A DNA stretch of 64,000 bases, from contig CAZJHD010000008.1 in NCBI GenBank assembly GCA_964545855.1, forward strand, positions 1 through 64,000. The letters are read 5' to 3'. A program made the translations under genes and the position numbers. Under the pieces are notes generated by a model. It was not told where the DNA came from. It searched no databases and saw nothing but the letters and a program-made list of their open reading frames with translations. The stretch's first letter is position 1, and every line of letters begins with the position of its first letter. Shown here piece by piece: positions 17,339 through 27,200 of this stretch. Source of the DNA: CAZJHD01 sp964545855. Lineage in GTDB: Bacteria; Planctomycetota; UBA1135; JACQFD01.

Positions 17339-20300
17339 ACTCGGCCTCGGGGCGCGCTGGTCCTGGTACGGCCTGCTCGCGCTCTCGGGAGCGGCGGGGC
17401 TGGTCTACCAGGTGGTGTGGCAGCGCAAGCTGTCGCTCGCCCTCGGCGTGAGCGCGCACTCGACGGCGATCACCCTCGCGGCGTTCATGGGGGGGCTCGC
17501 CCTCGGAAGCCTGTGGGGTGGACGTCTCGCCGAGCGCACGCGGCCGGCGCGGCTGTACGCCGTGGCAGAGATCGTCCTCGCGGCGCTCGCCCTCGGCGCC
17601 ACGTTCCTCCTCGACGCCCTTCCGGCGGCCTACGTCGCTCTCGTCGGCTGGTTCGGGAGCGGCGCCGGAGCGAACGTCGCGCGCGCGCTCCTGGCCGGCC
17701 TCGTGCTGCTCCCGCCCACGATCTGCATGGGGGTGACGATCCCCGCGCTGCTGAAGGCCTTCGCGCGGCGCGGCGAGGGGATCGGCGCGAGCGCGGGCTT
17801 CCTCTCGGCGGTGAACACCCTCGGCGCCGCGGCGGGCACGCTCGGCGCGGCCTTCTTCCTGATCGAGCGCTACGGCCTCCTCGGCACCGTCCTGCTGGCC
17901 GTCGGCGCGAACGTGCTCGTGGCGCTCACGGCGCTCGTGCTGGCGCGGGGGGAGGAGCTGCCGGCCGTCGAGGCTCCGGCGGCGCGCGGTGCGCTTCCCT
18001 CTCCGCGCCGCGACGCCGTCGTCTGGTTCGTGCTCGCGGCGAGCGGCCTCACGACCTTCGCCAACGAGACGCTCTGGACGCGGGCGCTGCTCTTCTCCAT
18101 CGGGGACAACTCGGCCTTCGCCTTCGCGGAGATGCTGGCGACGGTCCTCATCGGGCTCGTCATCGGCGACACCCTCGGCGGGCTCGTGGCCGATCGCGTG
18201 CGTCATCCGAAGCGTCTGCTGGGAATCCTGCAGCTCCTCCTCGCCGCCGCCGTGGCGGCGAGCGTGGTCACGATGCGGCCCGCGGGCGTGCTGGAGGAGC
18301 TGGACGGCGGCCGCTCCGGCGGCGCCGACCCCTCGATGCTCTTCGCGCGCGAGTCGCTCGTGGACTTCGCCATGCGCGCCTTCGTCGAGTCGGCCCGCAT
18401 CGTGCTCCCGGCGGCGATCCTCGCCGGCATGGGGCTGCCCGTGGCGATCCGGATCCTCGGCGGCGGAGCGTCGGATCCGGGGCGCATCGCGGGGAAGGCG
18501 CTCATGGTGAACACGCTCGGTGCGGTCCTCGGCGCACTCGCCGGCGGATTCCTGCTCCTGCCGCTGCTCGGCTTCCAGATGGGCCTCCTCGCGAGCGCGG
18601 CCGTGAGTCTCGTCGTCGGGTCGGCGGCGGTGCTCTCCGATGCGTCGGTCTCCGCGACGGGCCGTGTCGCGCCGTGGCTCGTCGCCGCGGGCCTCGTGAT
18701 CGCGGCGGCGGTGCCCGCCTGGTCGACGGAGCCTCCGTGGAAGAAGGCTCTCACGCAGGGACGCCCGGGATTCGAGGTGATCCACTACGCCGACGGGGTC
18801 TCCGCGTCCGTGGGCGTCGTGCGGCGCATCGCGACGGACGACCGCGTGCTCTGGGTCGACAACGACGCGCAGGCGGGGACGGACGCGGCGATGCGCGTCC
18901 ACCTGGCGCTCCTCGGACACCTCGGCGCCGCCTTCCACCCGGAGCCTCGCAGCGGCCTCGTCGTCGGCTTCGGCTGCGGGATCTCCGTGGCGGCCCTCGC
19001 GATGCACCCCTTCGAGCGGATCGACGTCGCCGAGCTCTCCCCGGAGGTCGTGGCCGCGGCTCGCTTCTTCGAGAGCGCGAACGGCCGTGTGCACGAGGAT
19101 CCGCGTGTCTCGATCCGCTTCGAGGACGGCCGGAACTTCCTCCTCGCGTCGCCGGGCGGCTACGACGTCATCACGTCGGACCCGATCGACCCGGACGATG
19201 CCGGCGTCACGAGCCTCTACTCGCGCGAGTACTTCCGGCTCGTGCGGTCGCGGCTCGCGCCCGGCGGGGTCGCGTGCCATTGGATCCCGACGCAGTACTC
19301 GACGGCGGTGTACGGATCGCTCGTGGGAGCCTTCCGCGAGGCGTTCCCGAACGCCTGGGTCTTCGACGCCGACTTCACCACGGTGATCGTGGGGCGGCGC
19401 GAGGATGGGCCCGCGGCGCCCTGGGCGCGGCTGGAGGCGGTCTTCGCCGACGAGCGCGCGCGGAGGTCGCTCGCCGAGTGCGGCGTCGACGCGCCGGAGG
19501 ATCTCCTGGCGCTCCGGCTCGCGGGACCGCGCGGCCTCCTGCGTTTCCACGAGGCGAGCGGCGGCCTCGTGAACACCGACGACCGGCCGATCGCCGAGTA
19601 CGCGGGTCCACGGTCGCTGCGGAGCCGCTCGCCGGACTCGTGGAACGAGAAGTTCGAACTCCTCCTCCGTGGCGAGGAGGAGGGGATCGAGGCGCTCGTC
19701 GCGGACGTCCCCGCGTCGGCGCAGCCGCGTCTCGCCGCCGCGCGTGCCGCGGCGGAGCGGGCATTCCGGGCGCGCATGATCCTCGCCTCGAGCGGACCCG
19801 AGTGGGTGCCGGCGCTGCGGGCGCGGCTCCTCGCGCTCCGGAGACCGGCCCCGCGATTCGTCGACGTGGCCTGCGGTCTCGACGGCCCGGAGTTCGCACC
19901 CGGCGCCGACACGGCGGAGTTCGATGCCGCCTTCGCGGCGGGTCTCGACGCGCTCGAGAAGCCGGATCCGGGATCGGCCCTCGTCCACTTCGATCGTGCG
20001 CTGGGCGCGCGTGCGGCATCGCCTCGCGCGCTGCTGGGGCTCCTCGTCGCGGGTCTCGACGCGAAGGAGCCGCTCGTCGCGTCCTACGCGGCCGTCGAGC
20101 TGCTGCGCTGGCAGGAGCGCATGGCGTCGGTCGTCTCCGGAGTCCTGAAGGGGCTCGTGGAGCTCTTGATCCGGCGCGCGGCCGATCCGGCGCGGCGCGA
20201 CGAGGTGCTCGCGCGCGTGCGGGCCCTCGTTCCGGCGCTCGCCGACACGCCCGTGGAGCGACTGCTCGAGGGCTGGCGGGGGATCCACCGGACCCTCGAC

Positions 20301-20351
20301 TTCCGCCCCGACCTCGGTCGGTTCGAGGCGAGGCCGCCCGGCGGGAGCTGA
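17313..20351 (+). CDS. Membrane-anchored spermidine synthase-like fusion (5' end in gap)
   Basis: The frame is open from the gap edge. The first in-frame GTG (17412) would cut into the conserved opening LSGAAGLVYQVVW, so the true start lies in the N run. About 450 residues of membrane helices in two repeated blocks (each with an internal MGxTIPAL/MGLPVAIR-type motif) resemble the membrane half of spermidine-synthase-like fusions. A SAM/decarboxy-SAM-binding domain follows (VVGFGCGISVAAL, AELSPEVV, VITSDPIDPDDAG, LYSREYFRLV). The last 150 residues are helical and TPR-like. Family members transfer aminopropyl groups in polyamine synthesis, but membrane-fused versions are uncharacterised and may use other substrates. 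It is paralogous to 39439-42345. It converges on a small minus-strand gene. Confidence 0.8.
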   Translation, partial: RGLTPRPGRLGLGARWSWYGLLALSGAAGLVYQVVWQRKLSLALGVSAHSTAITLAAFMGGLALGSLWGGRLAERTRPARLYAVAEIVLAALALGATFLLDALPAAYVALVGWFGSGAGANVARALLAGLVLLPPTICMGVTIPALLKAFARRGEGIGASAGFLSAVNTLGAAAGTLGAAFFLIERYGLLGTVLLAVGANVLVALTALVLARGEELPAVEAPAARGALPSPRRDAVVWFVLAASGLTTFANETLWTRALLFSIGDNSAFAFAEMLATVLIGLVIGDTLGGLVADRVRHPKRLLGILQLLLAAAVAASVVTMRPAGVLEELDGGRSGGADPSMLFARESLVDFAMRAFVESARIVLPAAILAGMGLPVAIRILGGGASDPGRIAGKALMVNTLGAVLGALAGGFLLLPLLGFQMGLLASAAVSLVVGSAAVLSDASVSATGRVAPWLVAAGLVIAAAVPAWSTEPPWKKALTQGRPGFEVIHYADGVSASVGVVRRIATDDRVLWVDNDAQAGTDAAMRVHLALLGHLGAAFHPEPRSGLVVGFGCGISVAALAMHPFERIDVAELSPEVVAAARFFESANGRVHEDPRVSIRFEDGRNFLLASPGGYDVITSDPIDPDDAGVTSLYSREYFRLVRSRLAPGGVACHWIPTQYSTAVYGSLVGAFREAFPNAWVFDADFTTVIVGRREDGPAAPWARLEAVFADERARRSLAECGVDAPEDLLALRLAGPRGLLRFHEASGGLVNTDDRPIAEYAGPRSLRSRSPDSWNEKFELLLRGEEEGIEALVADVPASAQPRLAAARAAAERAFRARMILASSGPEWVPALRARLLALRRPAPRFVDVACGLDGPEFAPGADTAEFDAAFAAGLDALEKPDPGSALVHFDRALGARAASPRALLGLLVAGLDAKEPLVASYAAVELLRWQERMASVVSGVLKGLVELLIRRAADPARRDEVLARVRALVPALADTPVERLLEGWRGIHRTLDFRPDLGRFEARPPGGS

Positions 20352-20379
20352 GCCGCGCCGGGTCTGTGCGCGACGCCGG

Positions 20380-20724
20380 TCAGCGAGGCGCCGGGGCGAG
20401 CCGCACGATGACGCTCGCGCCGCGCGCGACGGCCGGCACCGAGGCGGTGGCCCCGTCGGCTCCGCGCGCCGAAACGGCGAAGCGCCCCTCGGGCAGCTCC
20501 GGGACCACGAACCAGCCGTAGCCGTCGGTCCGGACGGGGGCGGGCGCCGCGCTCCCGGGTGTCTCGGGCTGGAGCGTGACGACGGCGCCCATCGTCGGGT
20601 GGCCGCTCGCGTCGAAGACGTAGCCTCGGATCGTGTTCGCCGCGGGCGCGAAGAGATAGGCGACGAGCGCGCCGGCAACGGAGAGCGCGACGAAGGCGCT
20701 GCCCCAGAAGAGTCCTTGGCGCAT
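20380..20724 (-). CDS. Small anchored protein with carboxypeptidase regulatory-like domain
   Basis: A 114-residue protein. One membrane helix (about 5-27) is followed by a single beta-sandwich of the carboxypeptidase regulatory-like type (GYVFDASGHPTMGAVVTLQP, TDGYGWFVVPELPEGRF). Such domains usually decorate larger exported proteins; alone, it would display one sandwich outside the inner membrane. The ATG at 20724 was chosen because the frame further upstream uses only a TTG and runs into repeated, low-quality sequence before the 10-N gap. Role unknown. Confidence 0.65.
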   Translation of the reverse strand: MRQGLFWGSAFVALSVAGALVAYLFAPAANTIRGYVFDASGHPTMGAVVTLQPETPGSAAPAPVRTDGYGWFVVPELPEGRFAVSARGADGATASVPAVARGASVIVRLAPAPR

Positions 20725-20925
20725 GGAGTGGAGGACGGGAGGGAGCGGCGGAGCCGGCGGCCCGATCCGCCGGCGGCGCGCCACGGGGACCACAGTCAAC
20801 GATCAGGTTGACCATGAGGGCGNNNNNNNNNNCGCCCCCTCTCTCGGCGGGGGCCATTGGTGGGCGGGGGGGGGGGGCGGGGGGGCGCGGGCGCCACGAC
20901 CCCCCGCCCCCGCGCCACGGGGACC
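20725..20925. other. Low-quality junction with 10-N gap and poly-G
   Basis: A run of ten N (20823-20832) sits between two similar stretches: about 40 bases left of it (ending at 20822) match, with scattered substitutions, the 3' end of the SBBP gene that begins at 20926. Right of the gap there is a poly-G stretch (about 20859-20887) and poly-C. I see no gene here. The left stretch looks like the tail of another SBBP paralogue, in which the stop codon TGA reads TGT, or like an error-rich contig end. Confidence 0.7.
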
Positions 20926-23900
20926 TCAGTCTCCGATCTGGTTCACCTTGAGGGCGATGCCCGCGAGGGGGAAGCCGACGACCGTGATCGTCGTGCTGAC
21001 GTTCTCCGGCACGGCGGCGAGGGCCGTGGCGTCGACGCCGAAGCTCCGGTTGAAGAGGAAGTGGTTTCCACGACGGCAGCCGGACATCGAGAGGCAGCCG
21101 ATCGCCAGCAAGGCCACGAGCAACATCGTCGGGACGCGGCGCCCGCCGTCGCCCTTGCGGCGGCGCAGCAGCGGAATCGCGAGCGGCAGGAGGAGCACCC
21201 AGCCGTGGGAGACCGGCGACGCGGGCGCGCTCGATCCGTCGGCGTCGGCCGAGGGCTTCGCGTTCCCGGAGGGTGCCGCCGTGCTGGCGAGGAGCGTCAT
21301 GCCGAGGTCGTAGACGACGAGGTAGGTGCGCGTCTCGTCCGGCGCGAGCGTCTGCGGCGTCGAGAGAACGAGGTTCACAGAGCCGTCGTCGGCGTTGAAG
21401 GTGGCCGTTCCGATCGTCGGCTCGCCGCCGTCGATCGCGCCGTCGCCGTCGAGGTCGCGGACGATGCGCACCTGCTCCACGACGGCCGACTCGTCGCCGG
21501 TGCCGAAGGCGGTGAGGTCGAAGGAGTTCAGCGTCGCGTTCTCCGTGGAGGTGTCCTCGGAGGTGACGGTGAACTGGAGAAGCACGTTCGCCTCGCCGAG
21601 GCAGCCGACGGCGCCGGCGGAGGGCGTGTTCGGGCCGAGCGCGACCGTGAGGTCGATCTGGCCCTCGCCCTTCGGATCGAAGACGAGCTTCGTGACGAAG
21701 GCGTCGGGCGAGAAGGAGCTGTCGCCCGTGGCGACCGGCAGGACCGGAGGCGTGTTGATCTGGTCCTGGAAGGGATTCGCGAGCGGGAAGTCGTCGGACT
21801 CCGTCCAGCCCGTGACGAAGACGTCGTCGAGGGAGTCGACGAAGCCGACCGCGACTCCTCCGCCGAAGTCGTTGAATTGCCCCCCGAGGTAGGTCGAATA
21901 CACGAGCGTGCTCAAGTCGCCAGAGAAACGGGCGACATAGGCGTCGAATGGGGAGATCCCGTCGGGCCATCCGGCGCCGAACTCGACCGGAAGATCCGTC
22001 GACGTCGTCGTGAGCAGGGTGACGACGTCTCCCCCCTTCGTGATCGCGACGCCTTCGACGAAGTCGAGGTCGTCTCCGCCGAGGTAGGTGGAGGAGAGGA
22101 GGCTCGCGATGTCGTCGCCGATGCCGAGCGTGAATTCCGGCTCGAAGCCGATGATGCTCACGAATCCATTGCTCGACTTCCCGATGGGGCCCGGAACGGT
22201 CCGCTGGAGCGAGCCGGGAGTCGTCGGGAAGTCGCCCGAGGCGGTGTATCCGACGCCGATCACGTCGGCGCCGCGGATCGCGACGTCGAGGACCTCGTCG
22301 CCGTCGCTTCCGCCGAGGTAGGTGCTGAACTGGAGGGAGTTCCCGCCGACGTCGACGGCCGACATGAACCCGTCGACGCTCCCGTTGAGAGATCCCTGCA
22401 CGACCGTGGACAAGGGCAGGTCGTCCGACGTCGTGAAGCCGCCGAAGAGGATGCTCCCGTCGAAGTCGACGGCGACGCCGTTCGCGCCCTCTGCCGACGA
22501 GCCCCCGAAATACGTCGAGAGATGGAAGAAGAGGTCTCCCCCCGCGAAGCGCGTCACGAAAGCGTCGCTCGGACCCTGCAACGAATTCTGGAAGCCCTTG
22601 GCGGGATAGTCGGTGGACATCGTCTGGCCGACGACGACCACACCGAGAAGCAGCGGCGGTGGTGTTCCGTCTCCGGTTGGCTTCGAGATGTCGAAGTCGA
22701 ACGCAACGTCATTTGCGACGTCGTCGCTCGAGCCGCCGAAAGGGAACGCACGAAAGATCTCGCCGGTCGAGTTCACGGCAACGATGAAGGCATCGGAGCC
22801 GAGCTTGCCGTCTCCGTCTCCCGTGCCTCGAGCCCTCGGGCTGGGCTCGAACACGGGAAACGAGAGAGGGTCGGCCGTGACTCCCACGAACACGGTGAAG
22901 TCGCCGCCGGGATGGTGCGCCACTCCGTGCGCGAACTCGTCGGACGCGCCGCCGATGATCGTCGTGGAGATGAGCGTCTGTCCGACGGAGTCGAGGTGCG
23001 CCAAGAACGCGTCGAACCCACCGCCGCCGTCTCCGGTCCCCGTGAGCAGCTCCTCGGTGCCCGGGAAGTCGAGGGAGAGCGTCTCTCCGGTCACCCAGGG
23101 ATCTCCCTCCACGCCGAGGGCGATGTCCTCCCCCATGTCGTTGTTGGATCCGCCCAGGAACGTCGAGAAGGCGAGGTCAACTTCGGGATCGATCACGAGA
23201 GGAAGGGCGGGATCGATCCCGTCGATGGCGAAGGCGACGCGGGCGGAGCCGCGGACGAGCCAACGCGAGGGGAGGACTCGACGGCCGTCCTCACGGTCTT
23301 GCCAGACGCGCGGCGCCTTCAGCGCCAGGCGCTCGGATCCCGCCCGAAGGGCGAGCGATCCGTCGGCCTCGATCGCGAGGGAATCCATGCCTTCGAAGCG
23401 GAGCTGGACCACGGCGGGATCGACGCCGGCTTCGAGCAGCAGGTCGTACTCGAGCTTCCGGGGATTGCCGTAGTAAACGACATCGACGCCCTGGTAGAGA
23501 CCCTTCGCATGCACCCGCGCGAAGTGGGGCGCCTCGGGGACCCAGCGCGACGGGTCGTTGCCGAGGTAGTAGCGCGTGACGCCCGGGAGGCGGTCCGCGC
23601 CGAGAACCTGCGTCTCGGTGGATGCGCCCTCGAAGCGCATGGCGATCGACCTGGAGTCTCCGAGGGAGAAGATCGCCCCGTCCCACTGCAAGAAGATCGT
23701 TGCTCCGGCCGCGCGCGCGACGAACGCGACGGAGGGGTCGGTCTGGCCCTCGTTGCGCTCGAAGACGAAGGGGAGCGCGCACCATTTTCCGGCGGGACTC
23801 GGCCGGACCGGAGGTGCGCCCTCGTCGCTCACGCGCGGCGCTTCAGTCAGTTCGCTGCCATGCGGCTCGAAGACGGGGAGACCCTGCGAGAGGCCGCCTC

Positions 23901-23952
23901 CAGCGAGGAGAGCGGAGACGATCGGGACGATGACCGATGTGGAGTACGGCAT
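20926..23952 (-). CDS. Exported SBBP-repeat beta-propeller protein, copy 1
   Basis: A 1008-residue exported protein. The signal peptide is 1-24. The N-terminal domain (about 50-280) has FVFERNEGQTDPSVAFVARA and YYGNPRKLEYDLLLEAGVDP, typical of the domain that precedes SBBP repeats. From about 285 to 750 come some ten blade-like repeats with FSTFLGGSxxD and GDxWVTGET/SxDFP motifs. A C-terminal region has a Ca-binding-like DLDGDGAIDGGE. Then come a membrane helix with Arg cluster (VLLLPLAIPLLRRRK), a second helix with a lipobox-like LSMSGC, and about 50 further residues. The ATG at 23952 starts the signal peptide. Probably surface-displayed; ligand unknown. The next gene upstream on the strand is a paralogue. 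Confidence 0.85.
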   Translation of the reverse strand: MPYSTSVIVPIVSALLAGGGLSQGLPVFEPHGSELTEAPRVSDEGAPPVRPSPAGKWCALPFVFERNEGQTDPSVAFVARAAGATIFLQWDGAIFSLGDSRSIAMRFEGASTETQVLGADRLPGVTRYYLGNDPSRWVPEAPHFARVHAKGLYQGVDVVYYGNPRKLEYDLLLEAGVDPAVVQLRFEGMDSLAIEADGSLALRAGSERLALKAPRVWQDREDGRRVLPSRWLVRGSARVAFAIDGIDPALPLVIDPEVDLAFSTFLGGSNNDMGEDIALGVEGDPWVTGETLSLDFPGTEELLTGTGDGGGGFDAFLAHLDSVGQTLISTTIIGGASDEFAHGVAHHPGGDFTVFVGVTADPLSFPVFEPSPRARGTGDGDGKLGSDAFIVAVNSTGEIFRAFPFGGSSDDVANDVAFDFDISKPTGDGTPPPLLLGVVVVGQTMSTDYPAKGFQNSLQGPSDAFVTRFAGGDLFFHLSTYFGGSSAEGANGVAVDFDGSILFGGFTTSDDLPLSTVVQGSLNGSVDGFMSAVDVGGNSLQFSTYLGGSDGDEVLDVAIRGADVIGVGYTASGDFPTTPGSLQRTVPGPIGKSSNGFVSIIGFEPEFTLGIGDDIASLLSSTYLGGDDLDFVEGVAITKGGDVVTLLTTTSTDLPVEFGAGWPDGISPFDAYVARFSGDLSTLVYSTYLGGQFNDFGGGVAVGFVDSLDDVFVTGWTESDDFPLANPFQDQINTPPVLPVATGDSSFSPDAFVTKLVFDPKGEGQIDLTVALGPNTPSAGAVGCLGEANVLLQFTVTSEDTSTENATLNSFDLTAFGTGDESAVVEQVRIVRDLDGDGAIDGGEPTIGTATFNADDGSVNLVLSTPQTLAPDETRTYLVVYDLGMTLLASTAAPSGNAKPSADADGSSAPASPVSHGWVLLLPLAIPLLRRRKGDGGRRVPTMLLVALLAIGCLSMSGCRRGNHFLFNRSFGVDATALAAVPENVSTTITVVGFPLAGIALKVNQIGD
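21090..21577. repeat. Near-identical block shared with 24434-24921
   Basis: This part of SBBP copy 1, covering the dockerin-like stretch, the helix with RRRK and the lipobox-like helix, is almost base-for-base the same as the block 3344 bases downstream. The rest of the two genes is clearly more diverged, which fits recent gene conversion. Boundaries are approximate. Confidence 0.8.
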
Positions 23953-24269
23953 GCGAGGGCGTTTTCCGGTCGATAGTGGGTGAAGAGACGGGCCGGTGCG
24001 AGCACGTTGCGTCCGGCCAGGATCTCGAGGTCGATGCGCTGTCGGGTTCGCAGAGTCGGGATGGTCACGAAGCCCTCGATAGGCGTCAATGGGCGCACGA
24101 TCCGACCGCGGGTGCGAGCGCGCGAACGAGTTCAGCCGCCCGAGACCGGGCGGAGCGAAAGGCCGCCAGGCCCGGGGCCAGCCTCGATGTGATGAGCTCC
24201 GTCGCGCCTCGATCAGGAAACTCCGACGCCCTGCGACCGGGGAAGTCCGTCGATCTGCGATCGGGGATC
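23953..24269. other. 317-base intergenic region between SBBP paralogues
   Basis: No gene is evident. The half next to the SBBP copy 2 stop contains imperfect tandem repeats (see 24193-24285). The other half would hold the promoter of copy 1; no convincing boxes were seen. Confidence 0.6.
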
Positions 24270-24285
24270 TCAGTCGCCGATCTGG
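24193..24285. repeat. Imperfect 24-base tandem repeats at the 3' end of SBBP copy 2
   Basis: Four degenerate units share the pattern CTCCGTCG...GCGATCGG: about 24193-24216, 24217-24240, 24241-24264 and 24265-24285. The last unit overlaps the stop codon of the copy 2 gene. They may be slippage products. Confidence 0.5.
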
Positions 24286-27200
24286 TTGACCGTGAGGGCC
24301 AGCCCAGCGATCGGGAGTCCGACGATCGTGATCGGCGTGCCCGGATTCGTGGCGACGGCGGCCATGGCGGTCGCGTCGACGCCGAAGGTCCGGTTCATCA
24401 GGAAGTGATTCCCCCGGCGGCATCCCGAGAGCGAGAGGCAGCCGATCGCCAGCAAGGCCATGAGCAACATCGTCGGGACGCGGCGCCCGCCGTCGCCCTT
24501 GCGGCGGCGCAGCAGCGGAATCGCGAGCGGCAGGAGGAGCACCCAGCCGTGGGAGACCGGCGACGCGGGCGCGCTCGATCCGTCGGCGTCGGCCGAGGGC
24601 TTCGCGTTCCCGGAGGGTGCCGCCGTGCTGGCGAGGAGCGTCATGCCGAGGTCGTAGACGACGAGGTAGGTGCGCGTCTCGTCCGGCGCGAGCGTCTGCG
24701 GCGTCGAGAGGACGAGGTTCACGGTGCCGTCGTCGGCGTTGAAGGTGGCCGTTCCGATCGTCGGCTCGCCTCCGTCGATCGCGCCGTCGCCGTCGAGGTC
24801 CCGCACGATGCGCACCTGCTCCACGACGGCCGACTCGTCGCCGGTGCCGAAGGCCGTGAGGTCGAAGGAGTTCAGCGTCGCATCCTCCGTGGAGGTGTCC
24901 TCGGAGGTGACGGTGAACTGAAGGAGGACGTTCGCCTCGCCGAGGCAGCCCGTCGCGCCGGCGCTCGGGGAGTTGGGCCCGAGGGCGACCGTGAGGTCGA
25001 TCTGTCCTTCGCCCTTCGGATCGAACGCGAGCTTCGTGACGAAGGCGTCGGGCTCCGTGGAGCTATCGCCCGTGGCGGCGACGATGACAGGAGGCGTGTT
25101 CAACGCGTCCTGGAAGGGATTCGCCAGAGGGAAGTCCGGCGACTCCGTGGAGCCGGTGACGTAGGCGTCCTCGAAGAAGTCCACTGCGATGCCGAGGCCG
25201 AAGTCGTTGAGCGTTCCGCCCAGATAGGTGGAGTAGACGAGGCCGCTCAGGTCGTTGTTGAATCGGGCCACGGCCGCGTCGAAGGATCCGATGCCGGCCT
25301 TCTGCTCCATGCCGAAGACGACGGGGAGATCCGTCGAGCTCGTCCAGAGGACGATCACGGGGTCGCCCGACTTGGTGATGGCGACGCCCTCGACCACGTC
25401 GATGTCGTTCCCGCCGTAGTAGGTGGAGCTCACGAAATCCGCGAAGTCGCCGCCGAGCCCGAACTCTCGTTCGCCGGGGTCCTTGGGATCATCGAATCCG
25501 AACTCGATGATGCTCACGAAGCCGCTGGCGGACTTTCCGGTCGGTCCTGGAGGATTCGGCTGGAGGGAGCCGAGCGTGGTTGGGAAGTCTGCCGAGCCCG
25601 TCTCGCCGACGGCGAGGATCTCCTGGCCGCGGATCGCGACGTCGCGAACGGCGTCGAAGTCGTTTCCGCCGAGATAGGAGGAGAACTGGAGCGTCGTCCC
25701 GGATTCGTCGAGAGCCGCGAGGAAGCCGTCGAAGGCTCCACCGCACGAGTTCTGGACCGCGGCGACGGTGGGGAGATCGTCCGAGTCCGACTCTCCTCCG
25801 AAGAGGATGCTCCCGTCGAAGTCGACGGCGACCCCGTAGGCCGCTTCGTCCTGGAACCCTCCGAAGTACGTCGAGAGAGTGAAGTTCCAGGTCTCGGTAT
25901 CGAATCGCGAGACGAAGGCGTCGCTGGGCCCGTCGAGCACGTTCTGGAAGCCCTTGACCGGGTAGTCGGCGGAGAACGTCTGGCCGACGATGACGACCTG
26001 GGGACTCGCGGGCGGCGGCGTGCCGTCGGCCGTCGTGGCCAGGTCGAGGTCGAAGGCGACGTCGTAGGCGATGTCGTCGTTCGATCCGCCGAAAGCGAAG
26101 GAGCGGAGGACGTTGCCGCTCGAGTCGACGGCCACGAGGAACGCGTCCCTGCCCGGTCCTCCCTTTCCATCGGCTGAGCCGCGGGGAGCAACCTCCGGTA
26201 CGCGGATATTCGGGAAGGTGGACGGATCGTCTGTGACCCCGACGAACACCGTCGTCGACGGGAAGGGGTTGTGCGCGACCCCGAAGGAGAAGTCGTCGGC
26301 GTCGCTCCCGATGATGGTCACGGCGATGAGGGCGTCGCCCGTCGTCGTGAAGCGCGCGAGGAACGCGTCGAAGTTCCCTCCGTCGGCGGTGCCCCCGGTC
26401 AGGTCACCGAATCTCGGGCCGGGGAAGTCGAGCGAGAAGGTCTCTCCCGTCACCCAGGCATCGCCCTCCACGCCGACGGCGATGTCCTCGCCGAAATCGG
26501 TCGACGAGCCACCGAGGAAGGTCGAGTAGGCGAGGTTCACCACCGGATCGATCACGAGCGGGAGCGCGGGGTCGATGCCGTCGATCGCGAAGGTCGCGCG
26601 CGCGGAGTTGCGCAGGCTCCAGCGGGAGGAGAGCTCCTTGCGCCCGTCCGGGCGGTCCTGCCAGACGCGCGGCGCGTCGAGGACGAGCCGCTCCCTGCCG
26701 ACGCGTACCTCGAGCGAGCCGTCCGCGTCGACCGCGATTCCGTCGCTGCCGTCGAAGCGCAGGACGATCTTCGCGGGATCGACGCCGGCCTCCAGCAGCA
26801 GGTCGTACTCGAGCTTCCGGGGGTTGCCGTAGTAGACGGCGTCGACGCCCGCGTAGAGGCCGACCACCTGCACGCGCCCGAAGTGCGGTGCCGCGGGGAC
26901 CCACTTCGCCGGATCGTTGCCGAGGTAGTAGCGCGTGACGCCCGGGAGACGCTCCGCGCCGAGCACGGCGGCCTCCTCTGAAGCCCCTTCGAATCGCATC
27001 GCGATGGCCGCGCCGCCTCCGAGGGCGAACGTGGCGCCGTCGCGGTGCAGGAAGATCGTCGCACCGGCGGCGCGCGCGAGGAACGCGACGCGCGGGTCGG
27101 CCTGACCGTCGTTGCGCTCGAAGAGGAAGGGGAGCGAGCCCCAGTCCTTCGCATGCGCGCGTCCTGCGGTGGGGCCGGCGTGGCCGGCCGGCGGAGGACC

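Noticed and set aside
17339..20678. A very long minus-strand open frame across the spermidine-synthase fusion
   Set aside because: It runs through the N gap and has the composition of an antisense frame; the plus strand has membrane and SAM-binding motifs.
20725..20799. Upstream TTG extension of the small regulatory-like protein
   Set aside because: It begins in the low-quality repeat next to the gap and adds only Pro/Arg-rich residues.
20859..20887. Poly-G run as a possible G-quadruplex
   Set aside because: It adjoins a gap and looks like sequencing or assembly error, so no biological reading is safe.
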